Assembly: GCA_002402585.1 (NCBI GenBank)
Contig: DHGC01000054.1
Span: 11,022 to 75,021, forward strand
Reading direction: 5' to 3'
DNA length: 64,000 bases
Origin: Erysipelotrichaceae bacterium UBA4808
Lineage (GTDB): Bacteria; Bacillota_I; Bacilli_A; Erysipelotrichales; Erysipelotrichaceae
The notes under the pieces are model-generated. The model worked only from the letters and a program-made list of their open reading frames with translations, was not told where the DNA came from and ran no database searches. This document shows positions 26,001-34,187 of this stretch, piece after piece. The position numbers and the translations under genes are program-made. Each line of letters begins with the position of its first letter. Position 1 is the first letter of the stretch.

Positions 26001-26593
26001 TACATGGATTCCAGAATCATATCTTTGGCTTGAACAAAATAAGATACACCACTCAAGACCGAAATGATGACCGTAAACCACAACATCAATTCATGGACCG
26101 GTAATTGAACCAACTCAAAAGGAAGATTACCCGCGAGATAAAGAATGATCGTCAGCATCTGAGCTACCGTCTTTACTTTACCCAAGAAAGCCGCCGCAAT
26201 CGTCACGCCATTTCGAGCCGCAATCATTCGGATGCCTTCGACAATGGTATCACGCCAAATCAAAACCAACACCGCAATGACAGGCACAACGCCTTGATAA
26301 GCGAATAAGATGAATACCGTATTGACTAAAAGCTTATCCGCAATCGGATCCACAAACTTACCAAACGTCGTGACTTGATTGTTCTTACGCGCAAGATAAC
26401 CATCTAGAAAATCCGTGATGCTCGCCAAAGTAAACAAAGCTAAAATAATCAGATTTACAACAGGAAGACTAACGAACGCATATTTAACATAGCCAAAGAC
26501 GATATTAAACTGTGCGAACGGAAATGTTGCGAAGAATACAATGACAGGAATAAACAATAAACGAATCAAAGTCAATCGATTGGGTAGATTCAT
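26000..26593 (-). CDS. pgsA: CDP-diacylglycerol-glycerol-3-phosphate 3-phosphatidyltransferase
   Basis: Integral membrane enzyme that makes phosphatidylglycerol phosphate, the first committed step to PG and cardiolipin. In 197 residues the CDP-alcohol phosphotransferase signature is complete, with D61, D64-G65, R69, G78, D82 and D86 (DFLDGYLARK then FGKFVDPIADK). Several membrane segments surround it. The start at 26593 has GGAGG 6 bases upstream and overlaps the rodZ stop by 4 bp. Confidence 0.95.
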   Translation of the reverse strand: MNLPNRLTLIRLLFIPVIVFFATFPFAQFNIVFGYVKYAFVSLPVVNLIILALFTLASITDFLDGYLARKNNQVTTFGKFVDPIADKLLVNTVFILFAYQGVVPVIAVLVLIWRDTIVEGIRMIAARNGVTIAAAFLGKVKTVAQMLTIILYLAGNLPFELVQLPVHELMLWFTVIISVLSGVSYFVQAKDMILESM

Positions 26594-27462
26594 GCGTTTC
26601 CTCCTACACATTTGAACGTCAATGTGACTGAACCATTTCGAGCTGCAATTTCTGCATCCAAAGGAATACTTAAATCATTTAAAAACATCGTATTGCCGTT
26701 CATCCAACCAATGTAGATTTCTAGCGTGGTATCTGCACTCGCCGTGAATTTGAAATCCAAGGTCGACCCAACATTATAGAGTTTACTCGGTAGATTGACA
26801 GCCGAATCGCCATTGACAGTGATTCGAACATAAGCATTCGACCCAAAGTTCAGAACCAAACTCAACTCTTCATTCTCATCGAAACCGATGATCTCATAAT
26901 TTAAAGAATCAAGCTGATTGATCGCGAGAATCTGATCCTCCACAACCGGTGTTTCATCGGGTGTATTCGGCAAGGGTTCAATTGGTTCAGGCATTTGAGG
27001 ATTTAAAAGAACCGGATCTTTATCTTGATTAAGATTTGGTAAAATCAAGAAGATGAAAACCAATATCAAAATGATGACCAAAACAATCACAGAAGCCACA
27101 AATGAGATCAACGATACATCCCACTTTTTTTGTTTTGAGCGCTTTAAACTCATCGCACGTTCTTGAATACGTTCAGATACTTCATTGACTTCCGATATTT
27201 TCATCATTTTAGTTGTATTTGAATACTCATCCAAACTATTATCCAAGTCCTCACGCACCTCTTCAAAATCGATATGTAAGGCATTACAGTAATAACGCAC
27301 ATAAAAACGAACATAAGACAAATCGTTTTCCAATCGCTTCAAGTCGCCTGCTTCGATGGCTTCCAGCTTACCGATTGGGACACGTGTCTTATCGCTCATC
27401 TGTCTTAAAGTGAAACCTAATTCTTCTCTTCTTTCCTTAAGTTTTAGACCAATTTTTTGCAT
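26590..27462 (-). CDS. rodZ: RodZ-like cell-shape protein
   Basis: Membrane protein that links the elongation machinery to the cytoskeleton in rods. There are 290 residues: an N-terminal Xre-type helix-turn-helix (about 5-65, LRQMSDKTRVPIGKLEAIE), a basic juxtamembrane stretch, one transmembrane helix near 112-142, a Pro-rich linker (PEPIEPLPNTPDETP), and an extracellular DUF4115-type beta domain. I chose ATG 27462 because GGAG is correctly spaced for it and not for the in-frame TTG at 27468. Confidence 0.88.
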   Translation of the reverse strand: MQKIGLKLKERREELGFTLRQMSDKTRVPIGKLEAIEAGDLKRLENDLSYVRFYVRYYCNALHIDFEEVREDLDNSLDEYSNTTKMMKISEVNEVSERIQERAMSLKRSKQKKWDVSLISFVASVIVLVIILILVFIFLILPNLNQDKDPVLLNPQMPEPIEPLPNTPDETPVVEDQILAINQLDSLNYEIIGFDENEELSLVLNFGSNAYVRITVNGDSAVNLPSKLYNVGSTLDFKFTASADTTLEIYIGWMNGNTMFLNDLSIPLDAEIAARNGSVTLTFKCVGGNA

Positions 27463-27482
27463 GCTCAACTCCTACTTTTATT

Positions 27483-27491
27483 ATTATACCA
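27483..27491 (-). promoter_or_regulatory. Extended -10 promoter for rodZ-pgsA-pncC-recA
   Basis: The minus strand reads TGG-TATAAT, 20 bases before the rodZ ATG and directly after the rnpB terminator. The predicted leader is about 13 bases and carries AGGAG. Confidence 0.55.
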
Positions 27492-27506
27492 TTAAAAAAC
27501 AAATGT

Positions 27507-27535
27507 ATAAAAAAAATGGAAGTTGACTCCCATTT
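27507..27535 (-). terminator. Terminator of rnpB
   Basis: The stem AAATGG(G)AG / CTTCCATTT with one G-T pair (27514-27535) is followed by eight T on the minus strand. Confidence 0.75.
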
Positions 27536-27544
27536 TCAATTTTA

Positions 27545-27882
27545 TGCATCGTGTAAGCCATGTTCTGTCCTGTTTCCAGGGGCAACCATCTATCTACATT
27601 GCTGTCCTCATCGACCTTCAGTTCGGCCTTTGAAGTTCCCCTACCAAATTTGGGTTTCTCGCTTATGGGGTTTACCGCGTTCCACTCTTTCCGTTTCCCG
27701 AAAGACTACGTCACTGTGGCACTTTCAAGAGCGCTTCCATAGCTTGCGCCTTAGGATTGACTCTGCCGTCAGTTGCCTGCCTAAATTTATTTTTTCATTT
27801 AGCATAAACACTACCTTCATCGCAGAAGGTGCGAGCATGGACTTTCCTCTAATCTTACGACCAGCGATTGCCTTCGATGCAA
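27545..27882 (-). ncRNA. rnpB: RNase P RNA, type B
   Basis: Catalytic RNA of RNase P, which trims tRNA 5' leaders. The minus strand shows the universal blocks in order: GAGGAAAGTCCATGCTCGCA near the 5' end, GAAAGTGCCACAGTGACG, GTGGAACGCGGTAAACCCC, GCGAGAAACCCAAATTTGG, TAGATAGATG, and ACAGAACATGGCTTAC near the 3' end. The terminal helix P1 pairs TGCATCG with CGATGCA. The GGTAGGGGAAC block and overall order fit the Bacillus type B. The gene lies directly after gpsB, as in Bacillus. Ends are accurate to a few bases. Confidence 0.97.
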
Positions 27883-28194
27883 TTATTTATGATAAACTTC
27901 TTGTTCTAATTTAGCAAGTCTTTTCAAGAGATCTGATTGACTCAAAGGTGCACTTTCTTGATTGTTTTGATACAAATCCAGTCGACCCTCTGCTTCAATC
28001 AATCGTGCCTGAAGCGAAGCGTTCTGTTGCTGTAAAACCTGCAGACTTTCCTGCATTTTTTTCATTTCAAATTGAAAGTACTGATAATCCAGAATCACCT
28101 GATCTAAAAATGTATCCACCTCTAAGGTTGAATATCCTTTGAATTCCACATTGAAACTTTTATTAAAAATAATCTGATCTGTTAATTTTGTCAT
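27883..28194 (-). CDS. gpsB: Cell-division adaptor GpsB (DivIVA family)
   Basis: Small cytosolic DivIVA-like protein that shuttles PBPs between elongation and division sites. It has 103 residues: an N-terminal DivIVA domain (FNKSFNVEFKGYSTLEVDTFLDQV near 10-33), then a coiled coil with many Leu and Gln. The start at 28194 fits the family. Longer upstream frames are non-homologous. It has a leader of about 12 bases without a clear Shine-Dalgarno sequence. It is divergent from recU-ponA, the product of which (class A PBP) is a known GpsB client in Bacillus. Confidence 0.9.
   Translation of the reverse strand: MTKLTDQIIFNKSFNVEFKGYSTLEVDTFLDQVILDYQYFQFEMKKMQESLQVLQQQNASLQARLIEAEGRLDLYQNNQESAPLSQSDLLKRLAKLEQEVYHK
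27889..27917 (-). promoter_or_regulatory. rnpB promoter embedded in the end of gpsB
   Basis: -35 TTGCTA (27912-27917), 17-bp spacer, -10 TATCAT (27889-27894). It places the RNA start at about 27882, where P1 begins. It lies within the last codons of gpsB. Confidence 0.6.
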
Positions 28195-28213
28195 TTTTGT
28201 ACCCAATATCTTT

Positions 28214-28222
28214 ATTAAACCA
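28214..28222 (-). promoter_or_regulatory. Extended -10 promoter for gpsB
   Basis: The minus strand reads TGG-TTTAAT, with TTGTAT 17 bp upstream as a possible -35. The -10 ends 19 bases before the gpsB ATG. Confidence 0.45.
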
Positions 28223-28248
28223 AATTTACACTTCGAATACAAGGTCAC

Positions 28249-28270
28249 ACAACTTGCATACAACTTGCAT
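28249..28270. repeat. Perfect tandem 11-bp repeat between gpsB and recU
   Basis: ACAACTTGCAT occurs twice head to tail (28249-28259 and 28260-28270). The period of one helical turn and the site upstream of both divergent -35 regions suggest a protein-binding site. Confidence 0.6.
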
Positions 28271-28297
28271 GAACTAGTATTGTTCAATCCTTTTAGC

Positions 28298-28303
28298 TAT
28301 AAT
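28298..28303 (+). promoter_or_regulatory. -10 element for recU-ponA
   Basis: TATAAT, 15 bases before the recU ATG. The -35 is weak. The leader of about 8 bases has no ribosome site. Confidence 0.45.
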
Positions 28304-28318
28304 AAGACTGTTAAAAAT

Positions 28319-28903
28319 ATGGTTAACTATCCAAACGGCAAAAAAACTACAGTCAAACAAGGTATCAAAGAACCCCATTTTCAACGTGGTGCGAACCTCG
28401 AAGATGACTTGAATCAAACCAATCAATACTATCTTGATTTGAATCGAGCCAACATCCATAAGAAACCGACACCGATCACTGTTGTCAAAGTCGACTACCC
28501 TTCCCGCAACAAAGCTTGCATCCGTGAAGCTTATTATAAGATTCCCAGTACAACGGATTACAATGGTGTTTATCGTGGGATCGCGATTGACTTCGAAGCC
28601 AAGGAAACCAAGTCTTTAACCGCCTTCCCACTCAAGAATATTCATCCCCATCAATTGCAGCACATGCGAAATGTTGAGCATCATGGGGGCTTGAGTTTCT
28701 TGATTCTTCGTTTCGTCACTTACGATGAAACTTATCTCTTATATTTAAAGGATTTCGATCGATTCCTAAACGATCATGATCGAAAATCCATTCCTTATGC
28801 ATGGCTCAAAGACAACGCATATCCTATCCCCTTTTCTTTGACACCCCCTGTCAATTATCTCAATGTGATTGATACCACCTTCTTTAAAGGAGCTTCTAAA
28901 TGA
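28319..28903 (+). CDS. recU: Holliday junction resolvase RecU
   Basis: Nuclease that resolves Holliday junctions in recombination and chromosome segregation. From 28319 the protein has 194 residues and begins MVNYPNGKK, matching RecU (IRYPNGK). Catalytic residues are visible as D80 (STTDYNG), D91, E93 and K95 (DFEAKETK). The N-terminal codons upstream of 28319 are not family-like and lie over the -10 element. The stop overlaps the ponA start (ATGA), the conserved recU-ponA pair. Confidence 0.94.
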   Translation: MVNYPNGKKTTVKQGIKEPHFQRGANLEDDLNQTNQYYLDLNRANIHKKPTPITVVKVDYPSRNKACIREAYYKIPSTTDYNGVYRGIAIDFEAKETKSLTAFPLKNIHPHQLQHMRNVEHHGGLSFLILRFVTYDETYLLYLKDFDRFLNDHDRKSIPYAWLKDNAYPIPFSLTPPVNYLNVIDTTFFKGASK

Positions 28904-31899
28904 GAAAACTCAAACTCTTCAAACCGTTGAACAAGAATAAAACGGAGAAAACATCTAAAAAAACACCACTTAAAGATAAACTAGCGATCCTAGTGTCCGC
29001 TTTTTTAGTTCTTGCCATCCTTGGCTCTACAAGTGGCATCATTTATATCGCCACAGTCTTAAAAGGTGCTCCAACGCTCAATAGCTCTGATTTCGTTACA
29101 TCGGATAGCTCCAAGGTCTTTGATGCGGATGGCAACCAAATCGCGGATATCGGCTTTCAGATCCGCGAAAACATTAGCTATGATGAACTTCCACAAGTTG
29201 TCATCGATGCATTCGTAGCTGTCGAAGACTCACGTTTCTTTGAGCATAATGGGTTTGATATTCCACGTTTTACCAAAGCCATGTTTGAAAACATACGAAC
29301 ATTGAGTTTTGGACAAGGTGGTTCTACCTTTACGATGCAGTTGGTCAAAGGAACTTATTTTGAAACCGAAGAAGCAACAGCCGTTCGCTCTGGTTTGGCG
29401 GGCGTCAATCGTAAGATTCGTGAAATCTATGTCGCGATTCAAGCCGAGAAAGTCATCAGTAAAAAGCGCATCTTAGAGCTCTATTTGAATCGCATCAACT
29501 ATGGTGTTCCTGGAAACAAGCGTGGCATCCAGACTGCTTCACAGTTCTACTTTGGCAAAAGTATTGAAGACGTCAACTTATTGGAAGCAGCCATGCTTGC
29601 CGGTATCATCAATGCCCCTAATTTATACAATCCGCTCTATAACTTAGAAAACGCTGAAAAGCGTACAAATATTGTTTTAAATTTAATGGAATATCATGGC
29701 TACATCACGCCAAGTGAATACAAACTTGCATCCGAAACACCATTAGAGAATCTTTTGGTTGGGAACACGAAGAACAGCGCCAATGCTTACCCGTATCAAG
29801 CCTATGTCGATGCGGCCGTAGCAGAAGTCAAGACCCTGACTGGTTTGGATCCAGTTGATGTGCCAATGCGTATCTATACAACAATGGATCGCGACCTACA
29901 AGAAACGATTGAATCTATCCAAAATGGTGAAAACAAGAGTTTCGAATGGCCGAACGAGGTTATCCAAACCGCAATTGTTACGATGAACAATAAAACGGGT
30001 GAAATCATTGGTATCGGTGGTGGTCGTTTCTACAACGGTGAACGCTTGTTGAATCGTGCCATCGACATGCGACGTCAACCAGGTTCCTCAGTTAAGACAT
30101 TCCTCACCTACCCATTGGCCTTTGAACATCTCGGATGGTCGACGCAGCACATGTTGGAAGACAAACCGATCCAATATGTCGGAACAGACATCATCGTTAA
30201 GAACTTTGATAATGTTTACAGAGGGGATGTTTTGGTACCTGAAGCGGTCGCAAGCTCTTTGAACATCCCTGCCATCCAAACGCTTCAAAGTGTCGTGAAT
30301 ACGATTGGGGCGAAGAAAGTCGTCAGCTACTTGAATAGTATTGGTTTCACACAAGTCACAAGCGGTAGTTTCGATATTGGGTATGCGATTGGTGGGTCAA
30401 GCTTTGAAGTATCCCCACTTCAGCTTGCCGGAGCACAAGCCAGTATCGTGAGTGGTGGATCTTACATTCAACCACATACAGTCACACGTATCGAGTTCTT
30501 GGATGGTAAAGAACCAATCACACCCAGCTATACCTCTACGACGAGCCTTTCAGCTGAGGCAGCTTATATGACTACAAATTTGATGGAATACAATGTCAAT
30601 GGCCCATATTTTAATTTTATGCAGATTCTAAAGCGAAACTTCCCTGTTTACGCTAAGACGGGTACTTCAGATTGGGGTAATACCGGTGTTGAGTTTGGCA
30701 TCCCTGCAGGGGCTGCCAAGGACAAATGGATGCTGAGTTCCACAAGTGAATTCACTACAGCAGTTTGGGTTGGTTATGACAAAGCCGTAAAGGATCAGAT
30801 TTCATACATGAACCAGGCTCAAATAAACATGAACCTTCCAGGTAAAATAAGTAATCAAGTATTGAATTCGCTCTATCAAGAACGTCCAAATCCGAGTGCG
30901 GTTCAACGTCCAAGAGATGTCATCGATGTCACGCATGTTGTTGGTGTCTATCCTTATGTCGCGCCAAATGCAAATACAAATCCAAATTTGGTCGTCACTG
31001 GCTTAATCAAATCCGAATATGCAAATCTAGCAAGCCTTCCTACCCCAAGCGTTTATGCACCTTCATCGTTCAATGGTACAGCTACAAGTTTGGGTAACAA
31101 TCGTACGTTTACATTTAAATTAAATGATTATCCCGATGCGAATGCGATGGTCTTAGCGCCGGATACAAAGGAACTCTATCTTGAAGTCAATGGTAAAGTG
31201 GTTCAAGCAACTGGACGACGACTCTTTGATTATTCTTGGTTGTATGGACCCATCGTATACAAAGTTCGCGTAAGTATTGATGGCAATGTGGTCGATGTCT
31301 TGAAATCATCAACTAGCACATTAAGCACAACCATCGCAGTAGGCCCAAATTCGGTCGTTAATGCCTGTGGGTATTATGGGTATGATTATGTCGAAATCAA
31401 CAGCTCCGAGCTCTGTACAAGCTATAGCATGAAAGATATGTTCATCAATATCCCAGAACTCATCGGCCAACCGATCAGTATACTCAATCAATGGATTTCA
31501 GACAATCAATTGAGTGCATCGAAATTCCCAATCACCGAAATCGAACCACGTAATGCGGATGAAATCGCACTCATTGGTAAGATTGCAGAACTTAATCCAA
31601 ATCTTCAAAACACAGCCTATGAGACCAGTAAGAAAGATCAACTCACCTTTACGGTCACGGTAATCAAAGACAAAGATATCGATCTTGGTGATATTTTGAA
31701 CAAAACCACAGATACGCTACCTGCTTATTGTGCTACATACAATTTATGTACAAACATTGGTACGAATACAGCAGGTACTATTACCAAAGTGATAATTGGA
31801 AATGATGAATATACCGATCCTTCCAAGACACTTAAATTAAGTGTAATTAAGAATGCTGGTGGTATCAAATATACATTTGAAAGTGCCTCGACTCCTTAA
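28900..31899 (+). CDS. ponA: Class A penicillin-binding protein (PBP1a type)
   Basis: Bifunctional peptidoglycan glycosyltransferase and transpeptidase of 999 residues. A cytosolic basic tail is followed by a membrane helix near 29-52 and the GT51 domain with catalytic E109-D110 in EDSRFFEH. The transpeptidase has S396-SVK, SLN near 447, and KTG at 586-588. A long C-terminal extension has a PASTA-like segment (INIPELIGQPI) and two close cysteine pairs, Cys823/839 and Cys944/950, unusual for an exported Firmicute protein. It is co-translated with recU. Confidence 0.95.
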   Translation: MRKLKLFKPLNKNKTEKTSKKTPLKDKLAILVSAFLVLAILGSTSGIIYIATVLKGAPTLNSSDFVTSDSSKVFDADGNQIADIGFQIRENISYDELPQVVIDAFVAVEDSRFFEHNGFDIPRFTKAMFENIRTLSFGQGGSTFTMQLVKGTYFETEEATAVRSGLAGVNRKIREIYVAIQAEKVISKKRILELYLNRINYGVPGNKRGIQTASQFYFGKSIEDVNLLEAAMLAGIINAPNLYNPLYNLENAEKRTNIVLNLMEYHGYITPSEYKLASETPLENLLVGNTKNSANAYPYQAYVDAAVAEVKTLTGLDPVDVPMRIYTTMDRDLQETIESIQNGENKSFEWPNEVIQTAIVTMNNKTGEIIGIGGGRFYNGERLLNRAIDMRRQPGSSVKTFLTYPLAFEHLGWSTQHMLEDKPIQYVGTDIIVKNFDNVYRGDVLVPEAVASSLNIPAIQTLQSVVNTIGAKKVVSYLNSIGFTQVTSGSFDIGYAIGGSSFEVSPLQLAGAQASIVSGGSYIQPHTVTRIEFLDGKEPITPSYTSTTSLSAEAAYMTTNLMEYNVNGPYFNFMQILKRNFPVYAKTGTSDWGNTGVEFGIPAGAAKDKWMLSSTSEFTTAVWVGYDKAVKDQISYMNQAQINMNLPGKISNQVLNSLYQERPNPSAVQRPRDVIDVTHVVGVYPYVAPNANTNPNLVVTGLIKSEYANLASLPTPSVYAPSSFNGTATSLGNNRTFTFKLNDYPDANAMVLAPDTKELYLEVNGKVVQATGRRLFDYSWLYGPIVYKVRVSIDGNVVDVLKSSTSTLSTTIAVGPNSVVNACGYYGYDYVEINSSELCTSYSMKDMFINIPELIGQPISILNQWISDNQLSASKFPITEIEPRNADEIALIGKIAELNPNLQNTAYETSKKDQLTFTVTVIKDKDIDLGDILNKTTDTLPAYCATYNLCTNIGTNTAGTITKVIIGNDEYTDPSKTLKLSVIKNAGGIKYTFESASTP

Positions 31900-31916
31900 T
31901 AATACAGATATTAATA

Positions 31917-31952
31917 AAACAACTCAGTCTAATCAGATTGAGTTGTTTTTTG
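31917..31952. terminator. Bidirectional terminator between ponA and nth
   Basis: The arms AAACAACTCA and TGAGTTGTTT, with an inner TCT/AGA pairing, are followed by TTTTTTG on the plus strand. The minus strand continues TTTTATT. It overlaps the nth stop. Confidence 0.8.
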
Positions 31953-32576
31953 TTGTTTATAGTAGTTACAAACCGATTGCAATGAACACTCTTTGCATTT
32001 TGGTTGTCGTGCCAAACAATGGTATCGACCAAAGAAGAGCATTGCATGATGTGCATCGATCCATTCTTGTTTAGGAATCTTACGTTTGAGTTGAAGTTCT
32101 GTTTGTAAGACATTTGCTTTTTGCGTAACCAAAGCTAAGCGATGTGCAACACGAAACACATGTGTATCCACCGCTAATGCAGGTTGTTGGAAAGCGACAC
32201 CCATGATGACATTTGCCGTCTTACGACCTACACCTGCAAGCGCCGTCAGTTCGTGTTCATTGCTTGGTAATATACCATCATGATCCTCGACAAGCTGTTT
32301 CGCGAATTGTTTGATGTGTTTGGCTTTATTGCGATATAGACCAATGGTTTTAATCGTTTCTTCGACTTGTTCAAGTTGCGCTTCTGCTAATGCATGCATC
32401 GTAGGAAACGTTTGAAACAAGTTCGGTGTGACTTTATTGACCGAGATATCTGTGGTTTGTGCACTCAAGATGACCGCAATCGCCAATTGCTCATTGGTCT
32501 TGAAGTCCAGCTCGCAACACGCATCGGGATACATCGCATACATCGTATCCAAAGCTAGACGCAGTTTACTTTGCAT
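31929..32576 (-). CDS. nth: Endonuclease III
   Basis: DNA glycosylase/AP lyase for oxidised pyrimidines. The 215-residue protein has the helix-hairpin-helix with catalytic Lys (LAGVGRKTANVIMG), catalytic Asp in VDTHVFRV, and a complete 4Fe-4S loop CxxxxxxCxxCxxxxxC near the end (CLARQPKCKECSLQSVC). ATG 32576 is chosen by homology and overlaps dnaD by 11 bp. An in-frame ATG at 32591 is possible. The dnaD-nth order is as in Bacillus. Confidence 0.95.
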   Translation of the reverse strand: MQSKLRLALDTMYAMYPDACCELDFKTNEQLAIAVILSAQTTDISVNKVTPNLFQTFPTMHALAEAQLEQVEETIKTIGLYRNKAKHIKQFAKQLVEDHDGILPSNEHELTALAGVGRKTANVIMGVAFQQPALAVDTHVFRVAHRLALVTQKANVLQTELQLKRKIPKQEWIDAHHAMLFFGRYHCLARQPKCKECSLQSVCNYYKQQKTTQSD

Positions 32577-33114
32577 TCCGCTTACCAGCATTCAGGTCTT
32601 CTAAGCTGAGCCCATCTTTCAACCACTGATTTAGGATTCGATCAATATAAGGAAATTTCAACTGACGATAGATGACTGCTTCACGCAACGCATGAACAAC
32701 ATAATCATAACCACACTTTATCAGCCAATAATCTAATTTTTCAGTCTCATTACCAGTGAGAGGGCGCATGAATTCATCCGCAAACATATCAACCAATGAC
32801 TTAAGTTCCGTTGATTCCGCTTTATCTTCAAATTGATATACACCATCCAAACGATAATGGACACCTGTTTCACTGATATCCAAGCTTACGAAGCCGCGCT
32901 GAATCAAGCCCGTTAAATATTGATCGATTTGTGATGTGCTCACCTGCATCATCGTTGCGAGTAGATTCAAATCAATCGCTTTTTGACTAGCGTTGTAATG
33001 TTCGATATAAAGAAGAATAACCAACTCAAAAGGGTTCAACTTAAGTCGATTATTTTCTTCTAATAGGAATGTCTTACGATCAAAATATCGCTTTTCCCAA
33101 ACATGCTCAAACAT
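32566..33114 (-). CDS. dnaD: DnaD-family replication protein
   Basis: Primosomal DnaD-type protein that remodels DNA for helicase loading in Firmicutes. The 182 residues contain an N-terminal winged helix (LNPFELVILLYIEHYNAS, about 27-95) and a C-terminal DnaB_2 helical domain ending in the family YIDRILNQW-like motif. It overlaps tseB by 8 bp and nth by 11 bp. The tseB..dnaD-nth neighbourhood matches Bacillus ypmB-(aspB-asnS)-dnaD-nth, with the middle two genes missing here. Confidence 0.9.
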   Translation of the reverse strand: MFEHVWEKRYFDRKTFLLEENNRLKLNPFELVILLYIEHYNASQKAIDLNLLATMMQVSTSQIDQYLTGLIQRGFVSLDISETGVHYRLDGVYQFEDKAESTELKSLVDMFADEFMRPLTGNETEKLDYWLIKCGYDYVVHALREAVIYRQLKFPYIDRILNQWLKDGLSLEDLNAGKRNAK

Positions 33115-33577
33115 AACTTAATCTCACTTTCTTAACCAGTTCCAAGTCATTGTAATCATAGAGATATTCCATCGTTTGTGACTGAATGCGATAAAGTACT
33201 TTACCTTCTTCATAAATAAGTGTCATCTTAGCCTCTTCAAGATTCAGTTTACGCATCAAACTCTCATAATCCAGACTGATTTTTGTTGGATCTACGATTA
33301 ATCTATGATGAGTAATCCCGTTGTGATCAAAAAAGATGAAAGTATCCACTTCTTTGATGCGACAATTCGTAACATACATCACACGCGAATATTGATAACG
33401 TTGAATCGATTGACATCGCTCGATCGAATAGCGTTCAAACAACTTCTCCATGATTTTTGCTTGAGAATTTGACAATTGATTTGCTGGACTCAGAACGAAA
33501 ACAACGAAATTAAAGCTAAAAATCGCAATGATTACTAGAAATAGATAAACCGTTAAACTTCGTTTGTATTCGTTCAT
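33107..33577 (-). CDS. tseB: TseB/YpmB-like membrane protein (DUF5590)
   Basis: A 156-residue protein with an N-terminal membrane anchor (about 8-33) and a cystatin-like extracellular region, as in YpmB/TseB, which modulates PBP2A in Bacillus. The assignment rests on size, topology and place before dnaD. The sequence motifs are weak. The start at 33577 follows an extended -10 element by only 7 bases with no ribosome site, so the mRNA is probably leaderless. It is divergent from the thioredoxin-like gene. Confidence 0.65.
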   Translation of the reverse strand: MNEYKRSLTVYLFLVIIAIFSFNFVVFVLSPANQLSNSQAKIMEKLFERYSIERCQSIQRYQYSRVMYVTNCRIKEVDTFIFFDHNGITHHRLIVDPTKISLDYESLMRKLNLEEAKMTLIYEEGKVLYRIQSQTMEYLYDYNDLELVKKVRLSYV

Positions 33578-33584
33578 GACTCTA

Positions 33585-33593
33585 ATTATAACA
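33585..33593 (-). promoter_or_regulatory. Extended -10 promoter for tseB-dnaD-nth, start-adjacent
   Basis: The minus strand reads TGT-TATAAT, 7 bases before the ATG at 33577, placing the transcript start at or next to the A of ATG. Confidence 0.6.
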
Positions 33594-33627
33594 AAGCCTT
33601 TCAAGGTTTGCTAAAAAAACCGTCCCA

Positions 33628-33636
33628 TGCTAAAAT
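33628..33636 (+). promoter_or_regulatory. Extended -10 promoter for the thioredoxin-like gene
   Basis: TGC-TAAAAT, 14 bases before ATG 33651. It overlaps the earlier in-frame ATG at 33627, which therefore cannot be used from this promoter. Confidence 0.5.
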
Positions 33637-33650
33637 TTGTAACGAAAACC

Positions 33651-34154
33651 ATGACAAAACTTATACGTCTCATTATCTTAATACTAGTTTTAATTACTTT
33701 GGTTGGAGTTATTCTCTTCAACTATTTTAAGCCGAATGAACAAGTATTGGAGCCTTATGATAGCTTGAATGTCGTTAAAATCAACTACATCGATTTATTG
33801 AACCAAGTCGACGAAAAACCGAAAGCATTTTTCTTTTGTGCCTTGGATAATCAAAACTGCACATATACAGAAAATGAAATCATTGAACCCTTATTGAAAA
33901 GTGCTAGCACGAATCGTTTCGATCAGATTTACTTTGTCGACGTGAAAGAGCTCAATCAAAACGTTCTCCCTTCAGCCATCAAAGAACGCTTGGGGTTCTC
34001 GCACTTCCCTGCTTTTGTCCTCTTGAGCAAAGTGGATGGTAAACTTAACATTATTTCGGTATTGGAATGGAACGATGCAATGAACTTCACGCAATATGAC
34101 CTAAAGAATTGGATGATTCAAAATCAATTATGGTTGGACGAATACACAAACTAA
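33651..34154 (+). CDS. Membrane-anchored thioredoxin-fold protein, no CxxC
   Basis: A 167-residue protein with one N-terminal membrane helix (about 4-25) and an outward-facing domain. FFFCALDNQNC lies where a thioredoxin active site would be, but the cysteines are six residues apart. SHFPAFVLL resembles the cis-Pro loop of thioredoxins. A redox or chaperone role outside the membrane is inferred. It may suit the cysteine pairs in the nearby PBP, but nothing proves it. I chose 33651 over 33627 because of the promoter position. There is no ribosome site. Confidence 0.6.
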   Translation: MTKLIRLIILILVLITLVGVILFNYFKPNEQVLEPYDSLNVVKINYIDLLNQVDEKPKAFFFCALDNQNCTYTENEIIEPLLKSASTNRFDQIYFVDVKELNQNVLPSAIKERLGFSHFPAFVLLSKVDGKLNIISVLEWNDAMNFTQYDLKNWMIQNQLWLDEYTN

Positions 34155-34187
34155 TGGACAGTTCAATTGAACTGTCCATTTTATTAT
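34153..34187 (+). terminator. Terminator of the thioredoxin-like gene
   Basis: A perfect 28-bp palindrome (34153-34180, half site AATGGACAGTTCAA) includes the stop codon end and is followed by TTTTATTATT. The minus side has a weak T run, so it serves mtnN less well. Confidence 0.75.

Noticed and set aside
27516..27914. Plus-strand 132-codon frame over the rnpB region
   Set aside because: It is antisense to RNase P RNA, whose conserved blocks explain the sequence, and has no ribosome site or family similarity.
33627..33650. ATG 33627 as the start of the thioredoxin-like gene
   Set aside because: It overlaps the likely extended -10 element. ATG 33651 leaves a proper signal-anchor start.
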